Counted from the stretch's first letter, positions 32,380 to 42,178 are shown. The stretch: 64,000 bases of DNA from Vibrio tarriae (GCF_002216685.1 NZ_CP022353.1:1612001-1676000), one strand, 5' to 3'. The notes: generated by a model from the sequence alone, not told the origin. Numbers and translations are program-made.

Positions 32380-33621
32380 TTAATCTCGTTCAAAAGTCAT
32401 GTGCACGGTACTGATGCTACGGGCTAAAAAGCCACCTTCGCAGTAACAAAAGTAATAACGCCACATACGGATGAAACGTTCGTCATACCCAAGATCACGC
32501 ACTTTCGGCAGTTGCTGCTCAAAGCGGTCACGCCAGTGTTGCAACGTCAGTGCGTAATCCATGCCGATGTCATGCAAGTTACGCAACACCAACCCAGTAC
32601 GTTTGGTGGCTAATTCGGTCAACACACTGATCGAAGGCAAAAAACCGCCGGGGAAAATGTATTTCTGAATAAAGTCCACGTTATTGCTGTAGCTTTCATA
32701 ACGCTGATCGGCAATGGTGATTGCCTGAATCGCCATTTTGCCGCGCGGCTTCAGTAACGCATAGCATTGGCTCAAAAACGTCGGCAAGTAGGCCTTACCC
32801 ACCGCTTCAATCATTTCAATCGATACCAACTTGTCATACTGACCGCTCAGCAAACGGTAATCTTGTTTGAGCAGGGTAATTTGGTTATTTAGCCCAAGTG
32901 CCGTAATTTTTTGCTGTGCGTAAGCATACTGCTCTTCAGAAATGGTGGTGGTGGTGACCTTACAGCCATAGTGCTGCGCCATGTAAATCGCCATCGCGCC
33001 CCACCCCGTACCAATTTCTAACACGTGATCGGTCGGTTTCAGTTGTAGTTGCTCACACAAACGCTGCATTTTGGCTTGCTGCGCCTGCTCTAGTGAGAGC
33101 TCAGGTTGGGTAAACAGCGCGCTGGAGTAAAGCATCTCTTCATCGAGGAACAGTTGGTAAAGCTCATTCCCCAAATCATAGTGCTGGTGAATATTATCTT
33201 TGGCTTGATCTATGGTGTTGCGTTTGAGCCAGTGAGTGAAACGGTTTAACCATTGAGTCACAGGACTACTTTGACTTTCTAGCTTATCCAGCGTACCGAG
33301 GTTGGCAGCCATCAACTGCATCAAAGCCGTCAGATTAGGGCTTTCCCACCACCCTTCCATGTAAGCTTCTGCGGCAGCAATACTGCCGCCCTTCAATACT
33401 CGGCTGTAAAAATCCGGGTGCTTAACCTCGATCACGGCATGAATGGCATCGGGCTTATTTTGGCCAAATTGTTCATGCTTGGTTTGGGTTTGGTCGGGGA
33501 AATGTTCTATCACCGTTAAATTGCCTTCGAGATACTGTAATGCACGGTGAATTACGCTGCGGGCACCTTTCTGCCAGCTGGTTAGAGAGCCGGATATTTC
33601 CATCGACGAGCTATTTAACAT
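32380..33621 (-). CDS. cyclopropane-fatty-acid synthase-like SAM methyltransferase (divergent)
   Basis: A 413-residue member of the Cfa/Mmaa family: N-terminal lipid-binding domain (about 1-130) and SAM-dependent methyltransferase domain with motif I VLEIGTGWGAMAIYMA near residue 195. It begins at 33621 (MLNSSSMEIS; AAGGAG seven bases upstream) and overlaps DUF1365 by 11 bases. Compared with E. coli Cfa as I remember it, the active-site Cys of YSCAYW is Ser (YSSALF) and the His of LHTIG is replaced (IQAITI), while the Glu of F/I-E-x-VG and the YY pair near RMxxYY remain. The product may therefore not be a simple cyclopropane; related enzymes act in furan or methylated fatty-acid synthesis. 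Confidence 0.8.
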   Translation of the reverse strand: MLNSSSMEISGSLTSWQKGARSVIHRALQYLEGNLTVIEHFPDQTQTKHEQFGQNKPDAIHAVIEVKHPDFYSRVLKGGSIAAAEAYMEGWWESPNLTALMQLMAANLGTLDKLESQSSPVTQWLNRFTHWLKRNTIDQAKDNIHQHYDLGNELYQLFLDEEMLYSSALFTQPELSLEQAQQAKMQRLCEQLQLKPTDHVLEIGTGWGAMAIYMAQHYGCKVTTTTISEEQYAYAQQKITALGLNNQITLLKQDYRLLSGQYDKLVSIEMIEAVGKAYLPTFLSQCYALLKPRGKMAIQAITIADQRYESYSNNVDFIQKYIFPGGFLPSISVLTELATKRTGLVLRNLHDIGMDYALTLQHWRDRFEQQLPKVRDLGYDERFIRMWRYYFCYCEGGFLARSISTVHMTFERD

Positions 33622-34420
33622 GAGGTTGCTCCTTATTATTGTTCTGAGTTTGGTCTGGGTGCGCATAAAACGGGGCACCTTTGCGCCACAATTTGAAAGC
33701 GTGCCAATAAATGCCTAATACCACTTTTACTGCCATGATCGGCGTTTTGATCAATCGAGGTAATAAATTGCTTGCGCTCAAGGGTTCAGCCTGCATCGCT
33801 AAGGTAGCATCAAACTCTTTATCACTACGATGACACTCAAGATGGATCATCAGCGCGCGAGTTAAGGGTTTAATTTTCCAGTGGTATCTCTGTTCGATGG
33901 GATTGAATGGCGAAACATGAAACGCTTTCGCATGCTGCCACTTAATCACGGCAGCCTCTTCAAAGGTTAATGCTGCTTGTGCTGGAACCGCATAGTAGTG
34001 GCGCTCGTTCCACGGGGTATTACTGACTTCAGCCAGCAAATAACGCCAACGCTTTTCGCTATCGTAGACGTAGTAAAAGTTGACTGGGCTAAAATAGATT
34101 TCGAGATAGCGCAGATGCAGCAAAGCCACCACTCTGCCGCCTTCTATTCGCTCTCCCGTCAGTTGCTCGACCTTATCAAGCACCGCTTGTTTGAGCGGGC
34201 CTTGCCCGAGGTAATCCTCACGGCGAAAACGCGCCCAATGCCACCAACGCTCACCCAATCCCCACACTTTATCCGCCAACTGTGGCCATTCATCTAAATC
34301 AATACAAGGCATAAACAGCGGATAATTGAGTGCGTGCTCGACCGGCGTAAAACGTCGGTGTCTGACGTGTCCAACCATCAAACAACTTTGCCACTCGGCG
34401 CTATCTTGGGGCACAGGCAT
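33611..34420 (-). CDS. DUF1365-family protein
   Basis: A 269-residue protein of the DUF1365 family, nearly always found between an FAD-dependent amine-oxidase-like gene and a Cfa-like gene. Family blocks seen: VGHVRHRRFTPVEHALNYPLF at residues 16-36, then YLEIYFSPVNFYYVYD and KAFHVSPFNPIEQRYHW. No catalytic function has been assigned that I know of; conserved His, Tyr and Asn residues suggest an enzyme or lipid binder. The ATG overlaps the stop of the upstream gene by one base (TAATG). Confidence 0.85.
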   Translation of the reverse strand: MPVPQDSAEWQSCLMVGHVRHRRFTPVEHALNYPLFMPCIDLDEWPQLADKVWGLGERWWHWARFRREDYLGQGPLKQAVLDKVEQLTGERIEGGRVVALLHLRYLEIYFSPVNFYYVYDSEKRWRYLLAEVSNTPWNERHYYAVPAQAALTFEEAAVIKWQHAKAFHVSPFNPIEQRYHWKIKPLTRALMIHLECHRSDKEFDATLAMQAEPLSASNLLPRLIKTPIMAVKVVLGIYWHAFKLWRKGAPFYAHPDQTQNNNKEQPHVK

Positions 34421-35697
34421 TAGGCCGCTCCTTGCTCACTGCGCTGTGCGTAAGCTTCCAATTGGGTTACCACATCCAGCGCACTGCGTACCCCATCTTC
34501 ATGAAAACCGTTATGCCAGTATGCGCCACAAAACCAAGTATGGTTGACACCGCTGATCTGCGCTTTTTTCTGCTGCGCTTCAATCGCAGGACGAGAAAAC
34601 ACCGGATGATGATAGGTAAATCGGCGCAGTATCTTGCTCGGGTCAATGTCCTCACTACTATTGAGTGTGACGCAGAACGTCTCTGGCGCTTCAATATGCT
34701 GCAAAATATTCATGTTGTAGGTCAAAGATGGCAAGCGCGTTTCTTGATTGGCTTCACCTTTCAACCAGTAATTCCAAGCCGCCCAAGCCGCTTTACGTTG
34801 GGGCAGCAAACGAGTATCCGTATGGAGCACCACTTCATTCGCCTGATAAGCGAGTGCAGACAGCAGTTGTTGTTCGGTGGAACTTGCATCACTGAGCATG
34901 GCAAGAGCTTGGTCGCTATGGCAAGCAAAAATCACCTCATCAAAACGCTCACTCTGACCATTGACCACAACGTCTACCCCAGTTGGTAAACGCTTCACTT
35001 GAGTGACCGCGCTATTGAGGCGGATGCGATCACCAAATCCTTGGGTTAAAGGTGCAATATAACTGCGCGAACCGCCGGGGATCACATACCACTGCGGACG
35101 ATTAGTAACATCCAGTAGGCCATGGTTTAGGAAAAAGCGCGCGAAAAACATCAGAGGGAAAGCTCGCATATCAGCCAGAGAGGAAGACCAAATCGCCGCC
35201 CCCATGGGCAGAATGTAGTTTTCACAGAAGTATTCAGAAAACTGATGCTGAGCCAGAAAATCACCTAAGGTTTGCTCATTCGCCAATTGATTATCGACGC
35301 ACGCTTTCGTTAAACGGTTAAAGCGTAAAATCTCCGCGATAAAACGATAAAACTTTGGATTCAGCCAGTTACGCTTTTGAGCGAATAAGGTAGTCAGGGT
35401 ATGCCCGTTGTACTCCAAACCGTTAGCATCATTGCGCACACTGAAGCTCATCTGCGTCGGTTTACCTTGTACGCCAATCTCATCCATCATTTTGATGAAA
35501 TTAGGATAGGTTCTGTCGTTATAAACGATAAAGCCCGTATCCACTGCGTATGGCTTACCCGCAAGCTCAACATCCACCGTCGCAGTGTGCCCGCCAATGT
35601 AGTCATTGGCTTCGAATAGGGTGATATCGTGATAACGGTGCAGATAGTAACCACAGGTTAAACCTGAAATGCCCGAGCCAATGATTGCAATTTTCAT
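34420..35697 (-). CDS. FAD-dependent amine oxidase-like oxidoreductase
   Basis: A 425-residue flavoprotein of the NAD(P)-binding Rossmann / amine-oxidase superfamily. The dinucleotide motif GSGISGLTCGYYLHRYHDITLFE is at residues 7-30, followed by GGHTATVDV and the C-terminal FAD motif WFCGAYWHNGFHEDGVRSAL. Such proteins near Cfa-like enzymes are thought to oxidise or desaturate lipid acyl chains; the substrate is unknown. I choose the ATG at 35697 (AAGGA seven bases upstream) over the TTG one codon before. Ten or so bases separate it from the SDR gene. Confidence 0.85.
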   Translation of the reverse strand: MKIAIIGSGISGLTCGYYLHRYHDITLFEANDYIGGHTATVDVELAGKPYAVDTGFIVYNDRTYPNFIKMMDEIGVQGKPTQMSFSVRNDANGLEYNGHTLTTLFAQKRNWLNPKFYRFIAEILRFNRLTKACVDNQLANEQTLGDFLAQHQFSEYFCENYILPMGAAIWSSSLADMRAFPLMFFARFFLNHGLLDVTNRPQWYVIPGGSRSYIAPLTQGFGDRIRLNSAVTQVKRLPTGVDVVVNGQSERFDEVIFACHSDQALAMLSDASSTEQQLLSALAYQANEVVLHTDTRLLPQRKAAWAAWNYWLKGEANQETRLPSLTYNMNILQHIEAPETFCVTLNSSEDIDPSKILRRFTYHHPVFSRPAIEAQQKKAQISGVNHTWFCGAYWHNGFHEDGVRSALDVVTQLEAYAQRSEQGAA

Positions 35698-35710
35698 CAA
35701 AAAATCCTTA

Positions 35711-36436
35711 TTAAGCCTTCAACAGACGTCGAACTAAGCGACCTTGCCATGCATAAGGCAAAGCACCGAGTAGCCGAATCAGCCAAGTAAATCGTTTAGG
35801 GAAATAGAGTTGTGACACACCGCGCGCCAAGCCAGCTTTGATCTCCTGGGCGGCACGCTCTACTGTGATGATCATCGGCATGGCAAAAGTATTGCGATCC
35901 GTGAGTGGTGTGGCGACAAAGCCCGGAAAAATGGTGGTAACTTCGATACCAAGCGGACGCCAATCGAGTTGAAGCGTTCGTGCTAAATAAGCGACGGCCG
36001 CTTTGGAAGCGCCATAAGCTTCTGCTCGCGGCAAGACCAACTCACTGGCAATCGAGCCGACAATCGCCACACGGTGACCACGCGACAAATGTGGCTGTAT
36101 ACCTTCAATCACCGCCGCTACGCCAAGCACATTGATATTGAACACACGTGCCATCAGTGTGACATCCATCTTGCCATCATCGATGTATTCACAATCGCCC
36201 GCATTTAAAATCCAGAGTTCTGGCTGACATGGAAGCTGCGCTAATGCCGCTTTTGTACCGGGATGATCGGTGACATCAAACGCCAAGGGAAAAATATTGG
36301 CGTGTTGTGCCTGCAAGCTGTCTAACACCGGCTGATTACGTCCACACGCAATAACTTGCCAACCCTGTATGGCATAATCCAATGCCAGTTGTTTACCAAT
36401 TCCGGAGGTCGCACCGGTAATGAACACCGCGGTCAT
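35711..36436 (-). CDS. short-chain dehydrogenase/reductase (SDR)
   Basis: A 241-residue classical SDR. Cofactor motif TGATSGIGKQLA (residues 7-18), NAG at about 83-85, catalytic Ser in IVGSIAS near residue 127 and Y-x-x-x-K as YGASK near residue 140. Its start overlaps the stop of the SnoaL-like gene by four bases. It probably reduces or oxidises a lipid-derived carbonyl or alcohol, judging from its operon partners. Confidence 0.85.
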   Translation of the reverse strand: MTAVFITGATSGIGKQLALDYAIQGWQVIACGRNQPVLDSLQAQHANIFPLAFDVTDHPGTKAALAQLPCQPELWILNAGDCEYIDDGKMDVTLMARVFNINVLGVAAVIEGIQPHLSRGHRVAIVGSIASELVLPRAEAYGASKAAVAYLARTLQLDWRPLGIEVTTIFPGFVATPLTDRNTFAMPMIITVERAAQEIKAGLARGVSQLYFPKRFTWLIRLLGALPYAWQGRLVRRLLKA

Positions 36437-36852
36437 TGTCCTAGTCTCCGCTTAATCGCGCGGATAACTTGCCCCAACACAGGCAATTGCTCATAAAGCA
36501 TTTCCCCCATATCGAAATAATCGCGATGGTAGGTCACTTTGCCCTCGGCAAAGCGCAAGTGGCTCACGCCTTTCACATCCACCTGTTCGCCCTTGGCTAA
36601 TTTTGGGTGACGTAAATGCATGGTCCAGACCAAAAACGCGCGCTCATTGACCGCATACTGCTCATGAATGGTAAAAGTACAGGTATGAACGTTTTGGTAA
36701 AGATTCAAAAAATACTGGTAAAGGGCGTCAAACCCTTCGATGTGATGTGCGGCATCTTCAAACACCACATCAGGATGATAGATTTCAATCAGCCTATGTA
36801 ATTGGCTCTTATCTAATTGTTGATAAAACTGCGCGACGTGTTGTACGTCCAT
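36433..36852 (-). CDS. SnoaL/NTF2-like fold protein
   Basis: A 139-residue single-domain protein of the nuclear-transport-factor-2/SnoaL superfamily (pattern HRLIEIYHPDVVFEDAAHHIEG near the start, RDYFDMGEMLYEQLP near the end). Proteins of this fold are small isomerases, cyclases or binding proteins. First gene of the operon. I start at 36852 (MDVQHVAQFY) because AGGG is nine bases before it; the ATG three codons upstream directly abuts that site. The promoter region contains two inverted repeats. Confidence 0.75.
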   Translation of the reverse strand: MDVQHVAQFYQQLDKSQLHRLIEIYHPDVVFEDAAHHIEGFDALYQYFLNLYQNVHTCTFTIHEQYAVNERAFLVWTMHLRHPKLAKGEQVDVKGVSHLRFAEGKVTYHRDYFDMGEMLYEQLPVLGQVIRAIKRRLGQ

Positions 36853-36869
36853 AATGCTCATCCCTAAAG

Positions 36870-36950
36870 TTATACAAATTTAAGATTCGTATAATGCATT
36901 ACAACCATAGTTGAGTTTGTAAAGTTGTACAAGATTTTTTCTGTACAACT
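36870..36950 (-). promoter_or_regulatory. operon promoter region with two inverted repeats (possible LitR/CarH-type operators)
   Basis: Site 1: AAAGTTGTAC (36921-36930) and its complement GTACAACTTT (36943-36952) with a 12-base gap; within it TGTACA occurs at 36926-36931 and 36942-36947. Site 2: TTATAC (36870-36875) and GTATAA (36889-36894), 13 bases apart. On the minus strand TTGTAC (36932-36927) and TATGGT (36909-36904) are 17 bases apart, so site 1 would overlap the -35 box. TGTACA dyads are typical of LitR/CarH-type MerR regulators that respond to light. Confidence 0.55.
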
Positions 36951-37038
36951 TTATACTTCATGTTACGAAACTCAGAATGTAAGGGATCACTAAAGAGCGT
37001 TAAGAAAACGAGCTCAAGAAAACTATAAATCAAGATAA

Positions 37039-37062
37039 ACAAAACCAGCCCGAAGGCTGGTT
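37039..37062 (-). terminator. Rho-independent terminator after htpX
   Basis: Eight-pair stem AACCAGCC/GGCTGGTT with a tetraloop and TTGTTTATC following on the minus strand. Confidence 0.85.
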
Positions 37063-37070
37063 GGAAGAGA

Positions 37071-37934
37071 TTACATATTGCGCAGTGCTGCGATACGTTT
37101 TTCAAGGGGTGGGTGAGTCATCATTAATTCGGATAGAGAGCGTTTACCTGTGATGCCAAACGCCATCATCGAACCTTCAAGATGCGACTCCTGACCCATT
37201 TTCAGACGTTCTAACGCCGCAATCATCTTGTGTTTACCGACTAACTGCGCGGCCCCCGCATCAGCGTAGAATTCACGACGGCGGCTGTACCACATGGTGA
37301 TAAAGCTTGCCAGCAAACCAAATACCAGCTCCAAAACCATAGAGACACCGAAATAGACCATCATGTTGCTGCCTTCACCTTCTTCCGAATCACGTGAAGC
37401 CACGATATTGGCAATAAAGCGTGACAAGAAGATCACGAAGGTGTTTACCACCCCTTGCATCAGCGTCATGGTGACCATGTCACCGTTAGCAATGTGGCTA
37501 ACTTCATGAGCCAGCACGGCTTCGGCTTCATCACGCGTCATGTTGTGCAGCAAACCCGTTGAGACCGCGACCAGAGAATCATCACGCTTAGCCCCCGTGG
37601 CAAACGCATTCATATCTGGCGCATCATAAATCGCCACCGTTGGCATACCGATACCCGCTTGGCTTGCTTGGCGACGTACCGTTTCCAATAGCCAATGTTC
37701 CATCTCATTGCGTGGAGTATCAATGACAACACCACCCACTGAGCGTAAGGCCATACTTTTCGACATCAACAGTGAAATAAATGCACCGCCAAAGCCAAAC
37801 ACAGCCGCCATCACTAACAGACCAGACAAACTCCCTGGTTGCATACCCGTGACGGCATAAACAATATTCAAAACAACACTAAGCACCAATACGACAGCAA
37901 GGTTAGTTGCTAAGAATAACAATATACGTTTCAT
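37071..37934 (-). CDS. htpX: membrane zinc metalloprotease HtpX
   Basis: A 287-residue M48-family inner-membrane protease. Two N-terminal membrane segments (about 5-25 and 35-55), the zinc motif HEVSH (in [14 protein letters not shown], near residue 140), two further hydrophobic segments (about 158-180 and 195-220), and the third zinc ligand Glu in [12 protein letters not shown]. It works with FtsH in quality control of membrane proteins. Length fits (E. coli 293). It stands alone with its own terminator. No clear heat-shock or Cpx-type promoter was identified upstream. Confidence 0.95.
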   Translation of the reverse strand: MKRILLFLATNLAVVLVLSVVLNIVYAVTGMQPGSLSGLLVMAAVFGFGGAFISLLMSKSMALRSVGGVVIDTPRNEMEHWLLETVRRQASQAGIGMPTVAIYDAPDMNAFATGAKRDDSLVAVSTGLLHNMTRDEAEAVLAHEVSHIANGDMVTMTLMQGVVNTFVIFLSRFIANIVASRDSEEGEGSNMMVYFGVSMVLELVFGLLASFITMWYSRRREFYADAGAAQLVGKHKMIAALERLKMGQESHLEGSMMAFGITGKRSLSELMMTHPPLEKRIAALRNM

Positions 37935-38198
37935 GACTTACTCTCCGAAGGAAACTTCTCAGCTGATGCGATGCGCGACTTTACCACACATCGTTTGTTC
38001 TTATTTACAACATATGTTCTGCCATTTGAAAAACAAGGTTAAGCAGTAAATTGCAACATTTAATGTCCAGATTCTGTTCAGCCAACGCTGAGGAAGCAAG
38101 AAGGTGGAAGGGTTAGACTTTGGTCGTATTGAGATAGTGTGAACGAAGGCATAGAGTGCGTGAGTCAAAGGAATTTAACCATAAACAAAGGAAAACAC
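37935..38198. other. intergenic region, htpX / small protein
   Basis: About 260 bases between divergent genes. It presumably contains both promoters; no operator or repeat was recognised. Confidence 0.3.
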
Positions 38199-38369
38199 AT
38201 GGCTGAAGCACATAGCTACCAAATGGCGATTGATTTACTTTGTTGTCATTTAGGTATCAGTGAACAAGAAGCTCGTACTCAACTCGGATTGGAAGCCAAA
38301 GAGCAGACACTGCAAAAGCAGATTGTCGAAACTCAGCAATCCCTGATGGGACTGAGTACAGAAAAGTAA
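38199..38369 (+). CDS. small hypothetical protein, 56 aa
   Basis: A 56-residue soluble protein (MAEAHSYQMAID...) that I do not recognise. The ATG at 38199 has AAAGGAAA seven bases upstream, better than the GTG 20 codons earlier. A helical N-terminal part with CC near residue 15 precedes a Glu/Gln-rich helix (LEAKEQTLQKQIVETQQSL), which could be a short coiled coil. The strong terminator just downstream and the clean ribosome site support a real gene. Function unknown. Confidence 0.65.
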   Translation: MAEAHSYQMAIDLLCCHLGISEQEARTQLGLEAKEQTLQKQIVETQQSLMGLSTEK

Positions 38370-38383
38370 GCACTTCGGATACT

Positions 38384-38415
38384 AAAAAGGCAGCTCACGT
38401 ATGAGCTGCCTTTTT
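38384..38415. terminator. bidirectional terminator, small protein gene / bioD
   Basis: Perfect 14-pair stem AAAAAGGCAGCTCA/TGAGCTGCCTTTTT (38384-38397, 38402-38415), loop CGTA, between convergent genes. Confidence 0.93.
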
Positions 38416-38435
38416 GTATTATCATTTGTTATCAC

Positions 38436-39131
38436 TTACGCGGTAGGCGTCGTTTCTAGCACGTACTCGAGATTGATATACTTACCCAATTCCTGACGCT
38501 TCGCGCTCGGCATATAAGGGATTTCCCCCAATTTCGGTGCACCGAGCCGCCCCTCTAGATGCTCAATGATCTCCGCATAATGCTCAGTCCCTGGGTTAAT
38601 CCGGTTAGCAACCCAGCCGATCAACTCAAGGCCATCGGCACGAATCGCTTCCGCCGTTAAAATTGCATGGCTCAAGCAACCTAACTTAATTCCAACGACT
38701 AAAATCACGGGCAAGCGCTCTTGTTTAACCCAAGTGGATAAACAATCAGAATCCGATGTGGGTACTCGCCAACCACCAGCCCCCTCAACTACCACCAACT
38801 CCGCATTTTGTTTATGTTTCGCTAGCTTATTACTCAGCAACGCATAATCAATCACCACATTTTCATGTTTAGCTGCAATGTGAGGAGATGTCGGCAGAGC
38901 CAAAGCGTAAGGATTCACATCGTCATACGGCATTGTCACTGTTGCTGCTTTCATGAGATGCAAAGCATCTGAATTGCGATAGCCAAATTCCGTTTTATCA
39001 CTACCCGCCGCCACTGGTTTGTAACCAATCGTGGCAATATTCTGCGCCGCTAGCGCCTGAAGAATCGCTTTTGATGCGACTGTTTTCCCAACGTCGGTAT
39101 CCGTCCCTGCGATAAAAATTGCATTTCTCAT
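38436..39131 (-). CDS. bioD: dethiobiotin synthetase BioD
   Basis: A 231-residue P-loop ATPase that closes the ureido ring from DAPA and CO2. Walker [16 protein letters not shown] is at residues 5-19; [11 protein letters not shown] is the second conserved block. It starts at 39131 (MRNAIFIAG), overlapping the bioC stop by four bases (ATGA). Last gene of the bioBFCD operon. Confidence 0.95.
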   Translation of the reverse strand: MRNAIFIAGTDTDVGKTVASKAILQALAAQNIATIGYKPVAAGSDKTEFGYRNSDALHLMKAATVTMPYDDVNPYALALPTSPHIAAKHENVVIDYALLSNKLAKHKQNAELVVVEGAGGWRVPTSDSDCLSTWVKQERLPVILVVGIKLGCLSHAILTAEAIRADGLELIGWVANRINPGTEHYAEIIEHLEGRLGAPKLGEIPYMPSAKRQELGKYINLEYVLETTPTA

Positions 39132-39931
39132 CGGTGAATAACCCCTAAACAAACTTGATATGTGGCAGGCACAAGACCCTGTTGGTTACGAAATGATTGG
39201 TAGGCCAACTCAACTTTTGCCAACGTTCGGCGACTGATCAGCCCCGTTGAACGCCCATTGACATGATTGGCACCGATCCCTTTTAGATCGCGCATCAGTG
39301 CGAAGGCTGTCTCATACCAAACGGTGATTGGCGCTAAGTCTAAGTGATGTTGCGCACACTCGGCTTGCGCTAACGCAATTTTTACCTGATTGATGGAAAT
39401 GAACTGATTGATATGACGATGGTGATCAACACTTCGCCAAGCCTCTTGTAGCTCAAACAAGGAGCCATCGAGCAAGGTCGAAACAAAGGCTTGACCTTGT
39501 GGTTTGAGCACTCGCCGTACCTCACGCAAAGGCAAAGATAAATCTTCACACCATTGCAGCGCTAAGCTAGAAAACACCAAATCGAAACTGGCTGGTGTTA
39601 AAGGCAGTTGCTCGGCATCCGCTAACTGGTAATGCATACCCTCATCGCCACAGCGTTGCCTTGCTTGCTCAAGCATGGCTAAAGAAATATCGGCGCATAC
39701 CACCTGCGCACCACGTTCACGCAGTAACGCAGAAAAATACCCCGTTCCGCAACCGAGATCGAGCACCAACAAGCCATCCATTCGACTCGGCATTTTATCG
39801 AGCAAACGTAATCCAACATCGCGTTGAAAGGCCGCATGTCGATCATAATGCTCGGCGGCTTTGCCGAAAGCTTGAGCAATAGCACTTTTATCTTTCAGCT
39901 CTGTATAAAGTTCGCAAGCGGTCATACTCAT
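39128..39931 (-). CDS. bioC: malonyl-ACP O-methyltransferase BioC
   Basis: A 267-residue SAM methyltransferase that starts biotin synthesis by methylating malonyl-ACP. Motif I is [15 protein letters not shown] (near residue 55) and [12 protein letters not shown] is typical of BioC. The demethylating esterase BioH is not in this cluster. Overlaps bioF by four bases and bioD by four. Confidence 0.93.
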   Translation of the reverse strand: MSMTACELYTELKDKSAIAQAFGKAAEHYDRHAAFQRDVGLRLLDKMPSRMDGLLVLDLGCGTGYFSALLRERGAQVVCADISLAMLEQARQRCGDEGMHYQLADAEQLPLTPASFDLVFSSLALQWCEDLSLPLREVRRVLKPQGQAFVSTLLDGSLFELQEAWRSVDHHRHINQFISINQVKIALAQAECAQHHLDLAPITVWYETAFALMRDLKGIGANHVNGRSTGLISRRTLAKVELAYQSFRNQQGLVPATYQVCLGVIHR

Positions 39932-41082
39932 GCGCGCTTCTCCATCACTCTTTGTAACTGTTCAGCCAGATAGCGGACTTGTTGCTTTGAGTGTGCTGCT
40001 GTCAAGGTAATGCGTAATCGCGCGCTACCGACTGGCACAGTCGGTGGGCGGATTGCACTCACCCAAATACCTTGCTGTTTCAGTTGATGGGATGCCGCCA
40101 TTGCTTGCTCGCTGCTGCCTAATAGCCAAGGTTTGATTGGCGTTGACGTCGACACATAACCCGGCGTGTCACTACACCATTCATCAAAACACGCCATCAG
40201 CTCAGCCAGTTTTTCTCTACGCCAAGACTGACTTTGGATCATCCGCGCAGCATGAGTCAGAGCATGCGCTTGTGCCGGAGGCATAGCGGTGGAATACACA
40301 TGGTGGCGTGCAAATTGCGTCAGATAATCGCCAACGTGTGCATCACACAACACCGCCGCACCTGCTAACCCAAAAGCTTTACCAAAAGTAACGACCAGAA
40401 TCTCGGGATGAATCCCTGCTGCTTGACAGCTCCCCGCCCCATCCTCTCCAAGCACACCAATGCCGTGCGCATCATCCACCATCAACCACGCGCGCTGTTT
40501 CACCAAAGTTGCAATTTGCGCCAAGGGTGCGCAATCGCCATCCATACTAAACACCCCTTCCGTCACCACTAAGCTGTTGCTCTGCTCATTCAGTAATTGG
40601 CGAAGATGATCTGTATCATTGTGCTTAAAGCGTTTCATGGTGGCAGGACTTAACATACCCGCTTCCATCAAGGAGGCATGATTCAGTTTGTCTTGCAGCA
40701 GCAAGTCTTCTTTTTCGAGCAAAGTAAACAACAGGGCTTGATTGGCACTAAAGCCTGAACTGAACAAGATCGCCCGCTCGTAACCAAGCCATTGACACAA
40801 CTCATGCTCTAACTCAGCATGGGCGGAGCTAAAACCAGTCACCATCGGCGAAGCGCCACTGCCTGCGCCAAAGCGCGCCAGACCTGTTTGCCAAGCCTGC
40901 ACTAACTCAGCATCACTGGCTAAACCAAGGTAATCGTTGCTTGAGAAGTTCAGGTAAGTACGATCTTGCTGAATCAGTTCCCCTTGTGCGCTTCGCTCTA
41001 AAAGCTGAAGACGGCGCGTCAGCCCTGAATGTTCACGCTCATTCAGAGCTTGCTCAATCCGCGACTTAAAGCGCAGCGTCAT
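39928..41082 (-). CDS. bioF: 8-amino-7-oxononanoate synthase BioF
   Basis: A 384-residue PLP enzyme (alpha-oxoamine synthase family) condensing pimeloyl-ACP with alanine. The PLP lysine is in [15 protein letters not shown] (near residue 236); NYLGL near residue 50 and [15 protein letters not shown] near residue 202 are signature blocks. It overlaps the end of bioB by 17 bases. Confidence 0.95.
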   Translation of the reverse strand: MTLRFKSRIEQALNEREHSGLTRRLQLLERSAQGELIQQDRTYLNFSSNDYLGLASDAELVQAWQTGLARFGAGSGASPMVTGFSSAHAELEHELCQWLGYERAILFSSGFSANQALLFTLLEKEDLLLQDKLNHASLMEAGMLSPATMKRFKHNDTDHLRQLLNEQSNSLVVTEGVFSMDGDCAPLAQIATLVKQRAWLMVDDAHGIGVLGEDGAGSCQAAGIHPEILVVTFGKAFGLAGAAVLCDAHVGDYLTQFARHHVYSTAMPPAQAHALTHAARMIQSQSWRREKLAELMACFDEWCSDTPGYVSTSTPIKPWLLGSSEQAMAASHQLKQQGIWVSAIRPPTVPVGSARLRITLTAAHSKQQVRYLAEQLQRVMEKRA

Positions 41083-42118
41083 AGAATAAATCGCTGGCGG
41101 TTGGGCGCGCTGCTACGCGTTCAACGACACGATCCAGCAGTTCATTTTCCGTGATTTCATCGGGCTTTTGCGCCACTTGTTCACGATTAATACCTAGCTT
41201 TTTAAACAGCAGCATATCGCTATCTTCTGCTGGGTTGGGGGTGGTCAGCAGTTTGCAACCGTAGAAAATCGAATTGGCTCCGGCCATAAAGCACAGTGCC
41301 TGCATCTGCTCATTCATCTTCTCACGTCCGGCTGAAAGACGAACCGCGGATTTCGGCATCATAATGCGTGCTACCGCAATCAAACGCACAAAATCGAAGG
41401 GTTCCACATCATCTACTTGTTCCAGTGGCGTACCTTTCACTTTGACTAGCATGTTGATCGGTACACTTTCAGGATGGGTCGATAAGTTCGCCAGCTCAAC
41501 CAATAACCCAGCGCGGTCATTGGTGCTTTCACCCATACCAATAATCCCCCCTGAGCAGATCTTCATCCCAGCATCACGCACGTGCGACAAGGTATCTAAG
41601 CGGTCTTGGTATGTGCGTGTAGTGATGATGCTGCCGTAAAATTCAGGCGAGGTATCAAGGTTGTGGTTGTAATAATCCAGCCCCGCTTGCGCCAATTGCT
41701 GCGCTTGATCTGGCGTCAGCATACCCAGCGTCATACAGGTTTCTAGCCCCATATCCTTGACGCCGCGGATCATCTCTTTGAGCAGCGGCATATCACGCTC
41801 TTTCGGATTCTTCCACGCCGCGCCCATACAAAAACGGGTCGAGCCTGAATTTTTGGCTTTTTGCGCCGCATCCAATACGCGCTCGACTTCCATCAAACGC
41901 TCTTTATCTACATCCGTACGATAGTGAGCACTTTGCGGGCAATATTTGCAATCTTCTGGACAAGCGCCGGTTTTGATCGACAGCAGCGTGCTGACCTGCA
42001 CATGGTTGTGCGGATGATGAAGACGATGCACCTGCTGCGCTTCAAACAGCAGATCCATAAAAGGTTTATCCAGTAACGCTTTGACCTCAGCGACCGTCCA
42101 GTTATGACGAACTTCCAC
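41066..42118 (-). CDS. bioB: biotin synthase BioB
   Basis: A 350-residue radical-SAM enzyme that inserts sulfur into dethiobiotin. The [4Fe-4S] cysteines are C53, C57 and C60 (CPEDCKYC); [24 protein letters not shown] and the Arg ligand in RLSAGREKM are conserved. First gene of bioBFCD, divergent from bioA across the BirA operator. Confidence 0.97.
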   Translation of the reverse strand: MEVRHNWTVAEVKALLDKPFMDLLFEAQQVHRLHHPHNHVQVSTLLSIKTGACPEDCKYCPQSAHYRTDVDKERLMEVERVLDAAQKAKNSGSTRFCMGAAWKNPKERDMPLLKEMIRGVKDMGLETCMTLGMLTPDQAQQLAQAGLDYYNHNLDTSPEFYGSIITTRTYQDRLDTLSHVRDAGMKICSGGIIGMGESTNDRAGLLVELANLSTHPESVPINMLVKVKGTPLEQVDDVEPFDFVRLIAVARIMMPKSAVRLSAGREKMNEQMQALCFMAGANSIFYGCKLLTTPNPAEDSDMLLFKKLGINREQVAQKPDEITENELLDRVVERVAARPTASDLFYDAAL

Positions 42119-42178
42119 GTGTAATCCTTATTGGGGTTATTGGTTTTATGCTTGGCTAGTCTACTGACAGGCGTTAGA

